Source: an uncultured Hungatella sp. (GTDB taxonomy: Bacteria > Bacillota > Clostridia > Lachnospirales > Lachnospiraceae). From it: DNA of 48,399 nt. Below the pieces are notes generated by a model. That model was not told the origin of the DNA and did not search any database. It saw only the letters and a list, made by a program, of their open reading frames with translations. A program made the position numbers and the translations under genes. Location of the stretch: NCBI GenBank assembly GCA_910577935.1, contig CAJTOT010000023.1:12175-60573 (forward strand), read 5' to 3'. Shown here one piece after another: positions 24,325-35,256 of this stretch (position 1 is its first letter; the number at the start of each line of letters is the position of its first letter).

Positions 24325-25096
24325 ACTGGAGAACTTTGAAGGGCCTTTGGATCTTCTTCTCCATCTGATCGAGAAGAATAAAGTCAGCATCTGCGATATC
24401 CCCATTGTTTTGATAACAGAACAATATCTTGACTATGTCAGCCACATGGAGACAGAGGACTTAAATGTGGTCAGCGAATTTCTTGTCATGGCTGCCACCC
24501 TTATCGATATCAAGTCCAGAATGCTTCTGCCGGCGGAGGTGGACGAGGAAGGCCAGGAGGAAGACCCAAGGGCAGAGCTGGTGGCCCGCCTGCTGGAATA
24601 CAAGATGTACAAATGCATGGCCCAGGAGCTTCTGGGCCTGGAGGAAGGGGCGGCCCGCCACATGTACAAGGTTCCCACGGTACCCGACGAGGTGGCCAGG
24701 TACGAGGCGCCTGTGGATCTGGATCAGCTTTTAGACGGACTGACCCTGGCTAAGCTCCAGTCTGTGTTTGAGTCGGTGATGAAGCGGAGGACAGAGAGAA
24801 TCGACCCTGTCAGAAGCAGCTTCGGGACAATCCGCAAGGAGCCGGTCAGTCTGGAGACCAGGATCGGAACCGTCATGAGTTACGCCAGGAGCCACAGAAC
24901 CTTCAGCTTTCGCCAGCTTCTGGAAAGGCAGGCGGACAAGCTGGAGGTTGTAGTCACATTTCTGGCAGTGCTGGAGCTGATGAAGATGGGGAAGATCCAT
25001 CTCACTCAGGAGGCGCTGTTTGACGATATGAACATAGAGACTCTGGAGCCGGAGGGGGAGGAGGAAGAGCTGAACCTGGAAGGGCTGGAGGGCTGA
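24305..25096 (+). CDS. scpA: Segregation and condensation protein A
   Basis: The 263-aa kleisin subunit bridges the Smc heads of the bacterial condensin. Seen: 'YKLENFEGPLDLLLHLIEKNKVSICDIPIVLITEQYLDY', the ScpA start, and 'LVMAATLIDIKSRMLLP'. The C-terminal winged helix (~180-245: FRQLLERQADKLEVVVTFLAVLELMKMGKIHLTQEALFDDM) is also seen. It works with ScpB, encoded 31 nt downstream. Confidence 0.96.
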   Translation: MTAISYKLENFEGPLDLLLHLIEKNKVSICDIPIVLITEQYLDYVSHMETEDLNVVSEFLVMAATLIDIKSRMLLPAEVDEEGQEEDPRAELVARLLEYKMYKCMAQELLGLEEGAARHMYKVPTVPDEVARYEAPVDLDQLLDGLTLAKLQSVFESVMKRRTERIDPVRSSFGTIRKEPVSLETRIGTVMSYARSHRTFSFRQLLERQADKLEVVVTFLAVLELMKMGKIHLTQEALFDDMNIETLEPEGEEEELNLEGLEG

Positions 25097-25127
25097 CAGA
25101 CAGATGGCATAGACGCAGGAGAAGGTT

Positions 25128-25802
25128 ATGGCAAAAGAAGAATACATAAAAGAGGCGGAAAGCCAGAAGAGATATCCGAAAAAGAAGTGGGAGGCTATCG
25201 TGGAGGCGGTTTTGTTCACCATGGGGCAGTCTGTGGAGCTGCGGCAGCTGGCGGCGGCCCTGGGGGAGAGCGAGGAGGTGGCCGGACAGGTGGCCGAGCA
25301 GCTGAAAAAGCGGTATGACAGAGAAAAGCGGGGACTTCAGATCATAGAACTGGATAAGAGCTATCAGATGTGCACCAGAGTGGAGTACTATGAGAATCTG
25401 ATACAGGTGGCGGCCGCGCCCAAAAAGCATGCGCTCACGGATGTGGCCCTGGAGACCCTGTCCATCATCGCCTACAAACAGCCGGTAACCAAGCTGGAGA
25501 TCGAGAAGATCAGGGGGGTGAAGTCGGACCACGCAGTGAACCGCCTGATCGAGTACAATCTGGTCCATGAGGTGGGCCGTCTGGACGCCCCCGGCCGTCC
25601 GGCCCTGTTTGCCACCACCGAGGAATTTTTGCGGCGGTTCGGAATCGGCTCCACGGACAGCCTTCCCGCCATGGATCCGGTCCAGGCGGAGGAGATCCGC
25701 AGCCAGGTGGAGGAAGAGCTGAAACTGACCATGGAGGAGATGGAGCAGGAGGAGGGCGGCGGCTCGGACAGGGAGTCGGTTATGAAGGACTTGAATGTGT
25801 GA
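25128..25802 (+). CDS. scpB: Segregation and condensation protein B
   Basis: The 224-aa dimeric accessory protein binds ScpA in the Smc complex. Two winged helices: ~20-100 (KKWEAIVEAVLFTMGQSVELRQLAAAL) and ~105-180 (LTDVALETLSIIAYKQPVTKLEIEKIRGVKSDHAVNRLIEYNLV). The tail is acidic. The ribosome site is AGGAGAAGG. The stop at 25802 is the point where a truncated minus-strand gene begins to overlap, see 25780-26073. Confidence 0.96.
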   Translation: MAKEEYIKEAESQKRYPKKKWEAIVEAVLFTMGQSVELRQLAAALGESEEVAGQVAEQLKKRYDREKRGLQIIELDKSYQMCTRVEYYENLIQVAAAPKKHALTDVALETLSIIAYKQPVTKLEIEKIRGVKSDHAVNRLIEYNLVHEVGRLDAPGRPALFATTEEFLRRFGIGSTDSLPAMDPVQAEEIRSQVEEELKLTMEEMEQEEGGGSDRESVMKDLNV

Positions 25803-26073
25803 CGCCGGCAGGTTTCATCGCGCCGTCGCGGATCTCCCAGGCCTCCCCGTACAGAGTCTCGGCTCCGTTTTCCAATCCTTCAAATTCCCCTCTCATCTTG
25901 TCATTGTGAGCAAAATCATCAGGGTCCGACGCCATCATCAGGCAACGGTATCCAGGCTTCCACCCCTGGGCCAGTTTCTCCAGAAATCCGTTTTTCCTGG
26001 TGTACCCGTAGAGCGTCCGGCCGTCTGTCTGGGGATAAGGGCTGCAGGGGCTGCTTGTCAAGAGAAGCCTCAT
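25780..26073 (-). pseudogene. Truncated type-1 glutamine amidotransferase-like / peptidase E (S51) remnant
   Basis: Minus-strand ATG 26073 opens a 97-codon frame: MRLLLTSSPCSPYPQ, 'RKNGFLEKLAQGWKPGYRCLMMASDPDDFAHNDKMRGEFEG', and so on. This looks like the first ~90 residues of the peptidase-E-like family of Clostridia, which is usually ~230-260 aa. The catalytic Ser segment (G-x-S-A-G) and everything after it are missing: the frame runs into the 3' end of scpB and stops at 25780. It overlaps the degV stop as ATGA, so it was once the second gene of a degV operon. A deletion ending at the scpB stop is the simplest history. The family match is from memory. Confidence 0.6.
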
Positions 26074-26954
26074 GATTTCCTCCTCTCCGGCCGGCAGGAG
26101 CAGCCGATTCCCAGTCCGCCGTGGCCGATGTGGCAGGAGACTCCCAGGGAGAGCCGGTCGCACATGACCTCCATCCCGGGAAAGGCCTTCTGGATTTCCC
26201 CGACCCACTGGGCGGTATCTTCTTCCGAGGCGCTGGACGCCGCCAGAAGATACAGTTCTCCCCGGTCCTTCCAGGCTTTGAAGGTTGTCTCCATGTCGTG
26301 GGTTATGGCTTCTATCATGGCTTTCTTTGCTTTTGCAAGGCCTCTGCATTTTTTAAATGAGTCCAGAAGCCCTACATTTAATTTTAAAATAGGCTTGATG
26401 TGTAAAACGCTTCCAAGCAGGGCGGCCGCCGGAGTGATCCGCCCGCCTTTTTTTAAGTGCTCCAGAGTGTCCACGCCGATATAGATGGACATCTGGTCCT
26501 TTGATTGTTCCAGGATTTCTTTGATCTCCGCGGCAGAAAAGCCTTCGTCTATAAGCTCCAGGCAGTCCAGAACCGAGCGGTGCAGAGGAGTGGACACTCT
26601 TCCGTTGTCCACCACCAGGACCCGTCCCTCATATGGCTCTTCCTGGGCCAGGGCCGCCGCGGTGGCGCAGGACCCGCTGAGACCGCTGCTGATAGGGATA
26701 TAGAGGATCTGCCGGAATTCTTCCAGGGCTTTATCCCACAGCTGCATCACCTCGGAAGGGGAGGGCTGGGAGGTGGATATATCCGCGCCGGAATCCAGTT
26801 TCTCAAAAAAATCTTCTCTGGACAGGGTAATGTCCTCGTAGTAAACCTGTCCGTCTATGTAAAATGGCATGGGAAGCACATAGATTCCCAGTCTTCGGGC
26901 TTCCGCCTGGGTAATCGAACTGTGGCTGTCCGTGACAACTCCAATTGATTTCAT
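26070..26954 (-). CDS. DegV-family fatty-acid-binding protein
   Basis: The 294-aa DegV protein has 'IGVVTDSHSSITQAEA' (start, TDS motif), 'ISTSQPSPSEVMQLWDKAL' (STSQPS loop that binds the fatty-acid carboxylate), 'PISSGLSGSCATA', 'LEHLKKGGRIT' and 'IKPILKLNVGLLDSFKKCRG'. In Firmicutes the FakB members feed exogenous fatty acids to the kinase FakA. No fakA is nearby, so which lipid it binds is open. The C-terminus (SCRPERRKS) overlaps the start of the truncated amidotransferase-like gene by 4 nt. The ribosome site is AGGAGG. Confidence 0.93.
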   Translation of the reverse strand: MKSIGVVTDSHSSITQAEARRLGIYVLPMPFYIDGQVYYEDITLSREDFFEKLDSGADISTSQPSPSEVMQLWDKALEEFRQILYIPISSGLSGSCATAAALAQEEPYEGRVLVVDNGRVSTPLHRSVLDCLELIDEGFSAAEIKEILEQSKDQMSIYIGVDTLEHLKKGGRITPAAALLGSVLHIKPILKLNVGLLDSFKKCRGLAKAKKAMIEAITHDMETTFKAWKDRGELYLLAASSASEEDTAQWVGEIQKAFPGMEVMCDRLSLGVSCHIGHGGLGIGCSCRPERRKS

Positions 26955-27096
26955 GATTGATTCCTCCTGTAAATGATAAATAATTGTCAGTTATAGATAT
27001 TCTAGCACAAAAAACATTTTTTGGATACAGAAATTTGAAAGTCAAAATTTTTCAGGGCCGTAGATGCTGCTTATTAATTATTGAGAAAAAAAGGGG

Positions 27097-27125
27097 TTGC
27101 AATATACCCCACTAGGGTATATAAT
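27097..27125 (+). promoter_or_regulatory. Copper-operon promoter with CsoR-type operator in the spacer
   Basis: TTGCAA (27097-27102), 17 nt, TATAAT (27120-27125). The perfect 8-bp dyad ATATACCC-cacta-GGGTATAT (27102-27122) spans the spacer and touches both boxes. TACCC/GGGTA dyads are the known CsoR operator type, so apo-CsoR would block RNA polymerase and Cu(I) would release it. Confidence 0.85.
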
Positions 27126-27201
27126 GGAAGAGTGAGGAAGACATGGCGCAGCTTTTCAGAATACCGGGAATATAAGGCGCGGGCGGAAGGAGGAACGGCT
27201 T

Positions 27202-27516
27202 GTGGAGAAAGAGACGGGGAATGGGTGTGAGCGCTGCTGCAAGACCAAGGAGAGGACGGAGCAGGAGTATAAGGATTTGATTCACCGCCTGAACCGGATT
27301 GAGGGACAGATTCGGGGGATCAAGGGGATGGTGGAGAGAGACGCCTACTGTCCGGAGATTCTGGTGCAGGTGGCGGCGGCCAACGCCGCTCTCAACAGCT
27401 TTAACAAGGTGCTGCTTGCCAGCCATATCAGGACCTGCGTGGCCAGGGATATCAGGGAAGGGAAAGAGGATACCATCGACGAGCTGGTGGCGACGCTGCA
27501 GAAGCTGATGAAGTAG
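27202..27516 (+). CDS. csoR: Copper-sensing transcriptional repressor CsoR
   Basis: The 104-aa all-helical DUF156 protein has the Cu(I) triad C50 (YCPEIL), H75 and C79 (SHIRTC), with the spacing of B. subtilis CsoR, plus 'IHRLNRIEGQIRGIKGMVERDAYC'. The N-terminus has an extra Cys cluster (GCERCC, residues 9-13), which is unusual and might also bind metal. The start is GTG 27202 with GGAAGGAGG upstream. It is the first gene of the copper operon and surely autoregulates through the dyad at 27102-27122. Confidence 0.94.
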   Translation: MEKETGNGCERCCKTKERTEQEYKDLIHRLNRIEGQIRGIKGMVERDAYCPEILVQVAAANAALNSFNKVLLASHIRTCVARDIREGKEDTIDELVATLQKLMK

Positions 27517-27530
27517 AGGAAAGGGAAATT

Positions 27531-27899
27531 ATGGGTGATTTTGTAATTATTGCCGTGGTGGCAGTGGGTTTAGTCCTGGGCGTTCAGGCAACTATAAAGC
27601 ATATGAAAGGCCGGGGCGGATGCTGCGGAGGCGGAAAGGTTCCGAAACCGGCGAAGAAGACCCTGAAAGGAAAAAAGGTGGGGGAAAAGGTGGTGTACAT
27701 CGAGGGCATGCACTGTGACAACTGCAGAGCCGGCGTGGAGAGGCAGCTGAACTGGATTGACGGGGCGGCAGCCAAAGTGAATTTGAAGAAGAAGACGGCG
27801 GTGGAGTCCATGGAGCGGCTGGTGGGGGATGAGGAACTGAAGGCGGCGGTGGAGAAGGCAGGTTTTCAGGTGAGCAAGATCAAGTTTAAGGAGGCTTAG
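27531..27899 (+). CDS. Membrane-anchored HMA (copper chaperone-like) protein
   Basis: The 122-aa protein has an N-terminal membrane helix (residues ~3-20: FVIIAVVAVGLVLGVQATI) and a Cys/Gly stretch 'GRGGCCGGG' (~28-36). A basic linker (PKPAKKTLKGKK) follows, then an HMA domain from ~50 with the metal site GMHCDNC (C61/C64). The N-terminal third resembles the small FeoB-associated Cys-rich membrane proteins; the C-terminal part resembles CopZ. It lies between csoR and copA, with its end carrying the copA ribosome site (AAGGAGG). A likely role is handing Cu(I) to CopA at the membrane. Confidence 0.82.
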   Translation: MGDFVIIAVVAVGLVLGVQATIKHMKGRGGCCGGGKVPKPAKKTLKGKKVGEKVVYIEGMHCDNCRAGVERQLNWIDGAAAKVNLKKKTAVESMERLVGDEELKAAVEKAGFQVSKIKFKEA

Positions 27900-27900
27900 T

Positions 27901-30486
<2,586 letters not shown>

Positions 30487-30532
30487 GCCTTAATTCAAAG
30501 CCGGCTTCCGCCTGTGTCCGGGCGCCGGGGAT

Positions 30533-30576
30533 AAAAAAGAGTGTCTGTCAGAACCAGGGGCAGGCGCTCTCTTTTT
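30533..30576 (+). terminator. Terminator of the copper operon
   Basis: GAGTGTCTG (30539-30547) pairs with CAGGCGCTC (30561-30569, two G-U pairs) and is followed by TCTTTTT; an A tract precedes the stem. Confidence 0.8.
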
Positions 30577-30584
30577 GTGCTTTG

Positions 30585-30618
30585 GTTACTGTTCACATGT
30601 CACAGTAACGTCCTTTTT
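30585..30618. repeat. Palindromic GTTACTGT repeat, copy 1
   Basis: GTTACTGT (30585-30592) and ACAGTAAC (30602-30609) form a perfect 8-bp stem, followed by a T run at 30613-30618, so it may also terminate. A degenerate relative lies at 40532-40559. Confidence 0.5.
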
Positions 30619-30730
30619 TCTGCCTTTGTGTCAGAAAGCTGTTAGTGCTGGCAAAACGCGGATATCTGTGTTATACTGTTCCTGCTGCGGTGCAGAAGTA
30701 TGGGGGAGGGGAGAGGAGAGGAACAAGGAT

Positions 30731-31165
30731 ATGGAGACTATAAAAATCAGATACTTTACGGACAAGATTGACAGGCTGTGTTATGTGGGGGGAAAGTCGG
30801 ACTGGATCGACCTGCGCGCGGCAGAGGATGTGGAGCTGAAGGCAGGAGAGTACCGCGCCATCCCCCTGGGTGTGGCCATGAAGCTTCCCGCCGGATATGA
30901 GGCTCACGTGGTGCCCAGGAGTTCCACCTTCAAAAATTTCGGTGTGATCCAGACCAACTCCATGGGAGTCATCGACGAGAGCTACTGCGGGGACCATGAT
31001 CAGTGGTATTTTCCCGCCTATGCCCTGCGGGACACGGTGATCCATGTCAATGACCGTATCTGCCAGTTCCGGATCATGAGGCATCAGCCGGTCCTCGCCT
31101 TCCAGGAGGTGGAGGTCATGGCAGACGAAGACAGGGGCGGACTGGGAAGCACGGGAATCAGATAG
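30731..31165 (+). CDS. dut: dUTP diphosphatase
   Basis: The 144-aa trimeric dUTPase keeps dUTP low and supplies dUMP. Motifs: I 'WIDLRAAEDVEL', II 'VVPRSSTFKNFG', III 'NSMGVIDESYCGDHDQWYFP', IV 'NDRICQFRIM', V 'DRGGLGSTGIR'. Motif III has ESYCGDH instead of the common x-x-Y-R-G-E, a variant I associate with Clostridia and their phages. ATG 30731 is preferred; the frame is open further upstream to 30575 but through intergenic DNA. No phage genes are nearby. Confidence 0.93.
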   Translation: METIKIRYFTDKIDRLCYVGGKSDWIDLRAAEDVELKAGEYRAIPLGVAMKLPAGYEAHVVPRSSTFKNFGVIQTNSMGVIDESYCGDHDQWYFPAYALRDTVIHVNDRICQFRIMRHQPVLAFQEVEVMADEDRGGLGSTGIR

Positions 31166-31177
31166 GAGCGGGAGAAG

Positions 31178-31945
31178 ATGATGGGCAGGATAAAAGGTTA
31201 TCTATGTATTTTTTTTGTGGTTTTATCCCTTGCAGGCTGTCAGAATCACGAGAAGGAGCGGCAGGAGCTTCGCCTTCAGGGGATCAGCCAGCTGGAGGGG
31301 GGAGATTATGACGGGGCGGTGGCGTCCTTTGAGGAGGCGCTGGCGAAAACCTCCAGCGGTGTTGTGGGAGAGTTTGAACTGGATATTCTCAAGTACAGGG
31401 CGGAGGCGGAATACGGAGCCGGGGATTTTCAGGCGGCGGCATACACTTATGAGATCCTGATGCAGGTGGACGAAGAGCGGCCGGAGTACCGAAGCCGCGC
31501 CTGCTTTCTGTCGGCCATGGCGGGACAGGCGGACAAGGCGAAGGAACTTTACGAGAAGATGTACAAGGCAGAGCCTGACAGCCAGGAGACAGCCCGGGCT
31601 CTTCTGATCCTGGGACAGCTTCTGACGGAACAGGACCGTTTTGACGAGGCTATGGAGCTGTACGGGCAGGCGGTGAATGGGGGAATCAAAAACGGGGAAA
31701 TTTATAATCGGATGGGCATGTGCCAGCTGGAACAAGAAGACTATGACATGGCGCTCTACTATTTTGAACTGGGAGTCCAGACAGGTGACGCGTCCGCCAT
31801 GGAGAGCCTTCTGAGGAACCAGGCGGCAGTCTATGAGAAGAAGCTGGACTTTGCCAGGGCCCTGTCGGTTCTGGAGCAGTATGCCGCAGCTTACGGGGCC
31901 GCTCCTGAGATACAGAAGGAGATAGATTTTCTGCGAACCAGATGA
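31178..31945 (+). CDS. TPR-repeat lipoprotein
   Basis: The 255-aa protein has a lipoprotein signal peptide (lipobox LAGC, C21) and then five to six TPR-like helical pairs. Seen are 'GISQLEGGDYDGAVASFEEAL', 'AEYGAGDFQAAAYTYEILM', 'ALLILGQLLTEQDRFDEAMELYGQAV', 'MGMCQLEQEDYDMALYYFELGV' and 'AAVYEKKLDFARALSVLEQYAA'. It is probably a scaffold on the outer face of the membrane; the partner is unknown. It follows dut by 12 nt and precedes hflX. Confidence 0.85.
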   Translation: MMGRIKGYLCIFFVVLSLAGCQNHEKERQELRLQGISQLEGGDYDGAVASFEEALAKTSSGVVGEFELDILKYRAEAEYGAGDFQAAAYTYEILMQVDEERPEYRSRACFLSAMAGQADKAKELYEKMYKAEPDSQETARALLILGQLLTEQDRFDEAMELYGQAVNGGIKNGEIYNRMGMCQLEQEDYDMALYYFELGVQTGDASAMESLLRNQAAVYEKKLDFARALSVLEQYAAAYGAAPEIQKEIDFLRTR

Positions 31946-32026
31946 GGCTCCTCCGGAGCAGGTCTGCAGCCGGGATGGGGCCTTGGCGGACCGTTTGGGG
32001 GCAGAAGGGATGGAAAGGAGTTTTAA

Positions 32027-33274
32027 TTGGCGGAATTGATCGAGTTGAAAGATATAGAAGAGAGGGTGATCCTTCTGGCGGTGAGCACGGGGGAGGAGAG
32101 GGACACACAGGCATGTCTGGACGAGCTGGAAGAACTGGTGAAGACGGCGGGGGCCGCCGCCGTGGACAGGATGATTCAGAGCCGGGAGAACATTCACCCA
32201 GGCACTTACCTGGGAAAGGGGAAGCTTGAGGAGGTAAAGGAGCGTCTCCGGGAGCTGGATGCCACGGGGGTGGTCTGTGACGACGAGCTGTCCCCCGCCC
32301 AGCTGCGCAGCCTGGAGGATGCCCTGGATACAAAAGTCATGGACAGAACCATGGTGATTCTGGACATCTTCGCCGCCAGAGCCAGAACGAGGGAAGGAAA
32401 GCTCCAGGTGGAGCTGGCCCAGCTGAAATACCGGGCTGCCAGACTGGTGGGACTGAGAAGCTCCCTGTCCAGACTGGGCGGGGGAATCGGCACCAGGGGG
32501 CCGGGGGAGAAAAAGCTGGAGATGGACCGGCGTTTGATCCACGAGAGGATCGGACAGCTGAAGGAAGAATTGAAAGATGTGGAACGCCACAGAGAAGTGC
32601 AGCGCAGGCAGAGGGAGAGGGCCCACATACAGGTGGCCGCCATCGTCGGATACACTAACGCCGGCAAATCCACGCTGCTGAATCACCTCACCGGCGCCGG
32701 AATTCTTGCTGAGGACAAGCTGTTCGCCACCCTGGACCCCACCACCAGGAACCTGGCGCTGCCGGGGGGGCAGGAGATGCTTCTGACGGACACGGTGGGA
32801 TTTATCCGAAAGCTGCCCCACCATCTCATTGAGGCTTTTAAAAGCACCCTGGAGGAGGCCAGATACAGCGATATGATCCTCCATGTGGTGGACTGCTCCA
32901 GCCCGCAGATGGATATGCAGATGCACATCGTGTACGAGACATTAAAGCAGCTGGAGGTGACGGACAAGACCATGATTACCGTGTTTAACAAGACAGATAA
33001 GCTGGAGCAGAAAACGGCGCTCAGGGACATGTCCTGCGACTACCAGGTCAGTCTGTCGGCAAAGACAGGGGAGGGGGTGGACAGCCTCCTGGAGCTTTTG
33101 GAGACTGTTCTGAGGAATCAGCAGATTTATCTGGAAAAGCTCTATCCCTACAGCCAGGCGGGAAGGCTTCAGGCCGTGCGGAAATACGGGGAGCTTCTGG
33201 CAGAGGAGTACCGTGAGGACGGGATTTTCGTAAAGGCATATGTGCCGGCACAGCTGTACGGACAGATTATATAG
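32027..33274 (+). CDS. hflX: Ribosome-associated GTPase HflX
   Basis: The 415-aa protein has an N-terminal HflX domain (~1-175: 'NIHPGTYLGKGKLEEVKERL', 'DDELSPAQLRSLEDAL', 'RTMVILDIFAARARTREGKLQVELAQLKY', 'RLGGGIGTRGPGEKKLE'). A coiled coil and a GTPase domain follow: G1 GYTNAGKST (~207), G3 DTVGFIRKLPHHLIEAF, G4 NKTD. HflX splits stalled 70S ribosomes after stress. The start is TTG 32027 with AAAGGAG 6 nt upstream; no better in-frame start exists. Confidence 0.95.
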   Translation: MAELIELKDIEERVILLAVSTGEERDTQACLDELEELVKTAGAAAVDRMIQSRENIHPGTYLGKGKLEEVKERLRELDATGVVCDDELSPAQLRSLEDALDTKVMDRTMVILDIFAARARTREGKLQVELAQLKYRAARLVGLRSSLSRLGGGIGTRGPGEKKLEMDRRLIHERIGQLKEELKDVERHREVQRRQRERAHIQVAAIVGYTNAGKSTLLNHLTGAGILAEDKLFATLDPTTRNLALPGGQEMLLTDTVGFIRKLPHHLIEAFKSTLEEARYSDMILHVVDCSSPQMDMQMHIVYETLKQLEVTDKTMITVFNKTDKLEQKTALRDMSCDYQVSLSAKTGEGVDSLLELLETVLRNQQIYLEKLYPYSQAGRLQAVRKYGELLAEEYREDGIFVKAYVPAQLYGQII

Positions 33275-33319
33275 AAAAAACTCGTCCAATATTACATCAT
33301 GGAGACAAAGGAGAACAGA

Positions 33320-34687
33320 ATGGAGAGAGAAAAATTTTCTTCCAGGCTTGGATTTATCCTCATATCTGCGGGATGCGCCATAGGTCTGGGAAACGTGTGG
33401 AGATTTCCCTATATTGTGGGAGAGTACGGAGGGGCGGCTTTTGTGTTGATTTACCTGCTGTTTTTGGTGGCCCTTGGGCTGCCTGTGGTGGTCATGGAGT
33501 TTGCCGTGGGGCGAGCCAGCCAGAAGAGCGCCGCCCTGTCCTTTGAGGTGCTGAAGCCAAAGGGGAGCAGGTGGCCGTGGGGAAGGTACATTGCCATCGC
33601 CGGCAACTATCTTCTGATGATGTTCTACACCACCGTGGCAGGGTGGATGCTTCTGTACTTTGTGAAGATGCTCATGGGGGACTTCCGGGGGCTGGCCGCG
33701 GAGCAGGTGGCTGCCGAGTTCGGAGGCATGCTGGCGGATCCGGTGCTGATGATGGCCATGATGGTGATTGTGGTGCTTTTAGGCTTTGCCGTCTGCGGCA
33801 TGGGACTGCAAAACGGGGTGGAGAAGATCACCAAGGTGATGATGGTGTGCCTGCTCCTTCTTATGACCGTGCTGGCAGGACATTCCATGATGATAAAAGG
33901 CGGCGGCGTAGGGCTGGAGTTCTATCTGAAACCGGATTTTTCCAGGGTAAGGGAAGCCGGGGTGGGGGAAGTGGTCTTTGCGGCTCTGGGCCAGTCCTTT
34001 TTTACCCTGAGTATCGGAATCGGCGCCCTGGCTATCTTCGGGAGCTATATCGGCAAGGAGAAGAGGCTGGCCGGGGAGGCTGTCAGCGTAATGTGTCTGG
34101 ACACCCTGGTGGCCTTCATGGCAGGGCTTATTATATTCCCGGCATGTTTCGCCTACGGCGTTCAGCCGGATGCCGGTCCATCCCTGATCTTTATCACTCT
34201 TCCTAACGTGTTCAACCACATGGCCGGCGGGCGGATCTGGGGAGGTCTGTTCTTCCTGTTCATGTCCTTCGCGGCCATGTCCACAGTGATCGCCGTGTTT
34301 CAAAATATCGTGTCTTTTGCCACGGATCTGACAGGCTGCACGGTGAAAAAGGCGGTGGTGTGCAACGCGGCGCTGATGATTCTTCTCTCTCTCCCCTGTG
34401 TTCTGGGATTTAATGTGTGGAGCGGTTTCGCGCCTCTGGGGGAGGGGACCAATGTGCTGGATCTGGAGGACTTTCTGGTGAGCAACAATCTGCTGCCCCT
34501 GGGAAGTCTTGTGTATCTTCTTTTCTGTACCACCCGCTACGGGTGGGGATTTGACAAGTTTCTGGCGGAAGCCAACGCGGGCACGGGACTTAAGTTTCCC
34601 AGATGGGCGAAAATCTATGTCAGCTATGTGCTTCCGGCCGTGATACTGTTAATCTTTTTCCAGGGCTACTGGGCAAAATTCAGCTGA
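33320..34687 (+). CDS. Sodium-dependent transporter, neurotransmitter:sodium symporter family
   Basis: The 455-aa LeuT-fold Na+ symporter has ~11-12 membrane segments. The signature 'GFILISAGCAIGLGNVWRFPYIVGEYGGAAFVLIY' is in TM1, with the unwound Na+/substrate site, followed by 'VVVMEFAVGRASQKSA'; TM6 reads 'AALGQSFFTLSIGIGALAIFGSY'. The substrate is probably an amino acid. ATG 33320 was chosen because AAAGGAG lies 6 nt upstream; ATG 33299 has none. The gap to hflX is 45 nt. Confidence 0.92.
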   Translation: MEREKFSSRLGFILISAGCAIGLGNVWRFPYIVGEYGGAAFVLIYLLFLVALGLPVVVMEFAVGRASQKSAALSFEVLKPKGSRWPWGRYIAIAGNYLLMMFYTTVAGWMLLYFVKMLMGDFRGLAAEQVAAEFGGMLADPVLMMAMMVIVVLLGFAVCGMGLQNGVEKITKVMMVCLLLLMTVLAGHSMMIKGGGVGLEFYLKPDFSRVREAGVGEVVFAALGQSFFTLSIGIGALAIFGSYIGKEKRLAGEAVSVMCLDTLVAFMAGLIIFPACFAYGVQPDAGPSLIFITLPNVFNHMAGGRIWGGLFFLFMSFAAMSTVIAVFQNIVSFATDLTGCTVKKAVVCNAALMILLSLPCVLGFNVWSGFAPLGEGTNVLDLEDFLVSNNLLPLGSLVYLLFCTTRYGWGFDKFLAEANAGTGLKFPRWAKIYVSYVLPAVILLIFFQGYWAKFS

Positions 34688-34866
34688 GTATTTTACCGCC
34701 AAGGTCAGGAACGTGACAGGGCACCAGGTGGAAGCTTCATGACAAATTGTCCATTTACTGACAGGACGGATGCCAGTTATAGGAGAACGGTATTTTAAGT
34801 CTGTAATCCGTCTGCAAAATCCAATAAGATAAAAGCAGGATTTTTCAGATGGAGAAGTGCAGTACT

Positions 34867-35202
34867 ATGGAGAACGAAAGAATTTTGGAAAAGATTGAGG
34901 AACTGATGGCGCAGCATGAATATACAAAATACAAGCTGGCCAAGTTAAGCGGGATCAAAAAATCCACGATCACCACCATATTTACGAAGAGAAGCACGGT
35001 GAGCGTGTACAATCTGTCCAAGATGTGTAAAGCCTTTGATCTGACGCTGTCAGAATTTTTTGCGATGCTGGAGGGGGAGCCCAGAACAGACAGAATTCAG
35101 AATTTTCCGGTGGAGTGGTGGCGCAGCCTGCAGCCAGAGACCAGGAGGAAGGTCTCGGCTATGATGTTCACCATGGCGGAACTGGTGGAAAAAGGGTCAT
35201 GA
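34867..35202 (+). CDS. XRE-family DNA-binding protein
   Basis: The 111-aa protein has an N-terminal Cro/CI-type HTH (~5-65: ILEKIEELMAQHEYTKYKLAKLSGIKKSTITTIFTKRSTVSVYNLSKMCKAFDLTLSEFF). The C-terminal part, PVEWWRSLQPETRRKVSAMMFTMAELV, may mediate dimerisation. The start could also be ATG 34849; ATG 34867 follows GGAGAAG by 9 nt. It is monocistronic, with a strong terminator immediately after it. The target is unknown; no toxin partner is adjacent. Confidence 0.85.
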   Translation: MENERILEKIEELMAQHEYTKYKLAKLSGIKKSTITTIFTKRSTVSVYNLSKMCKAFDLTLSEFFAMLEGEPRTDRIQNFPVEWWRSLQPETRRKVSAMMFTMAELVEKGS

Positions 35203-35203
35203 A

Positions 35204-35251
35204 AGGACGGCAGGCGAACCGTATGAGTTTACGGCTCGCCTGCCGTCTTTT
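35204..35251. terminator. Strong terminator between XRE gene and the sigma operon
   Basis: GACGGCAGGCGA-a-CCGT (35206-35222) pairs with ACGG-c-TCGCCTGCCGTC (35231-35247), followed by TTTT. It serves the XRE gene and possibly the convergent sigma operon. Confidence 0.9.
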
Positions 35252-35256
35252 GCGGA

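Noticed and set aside
30731..31165. dut as a sign of a prophage
   Set aside because: The neighbours are ordinary chromosomal genes and no phage structural, integrase or attachment sites were seen.
34867..35202. The XRE protein as the antitoxin of a toxin-antitoxin pair
   Set aside because: No small toxin-like gene lies on either side; a strong terminator follows directly.
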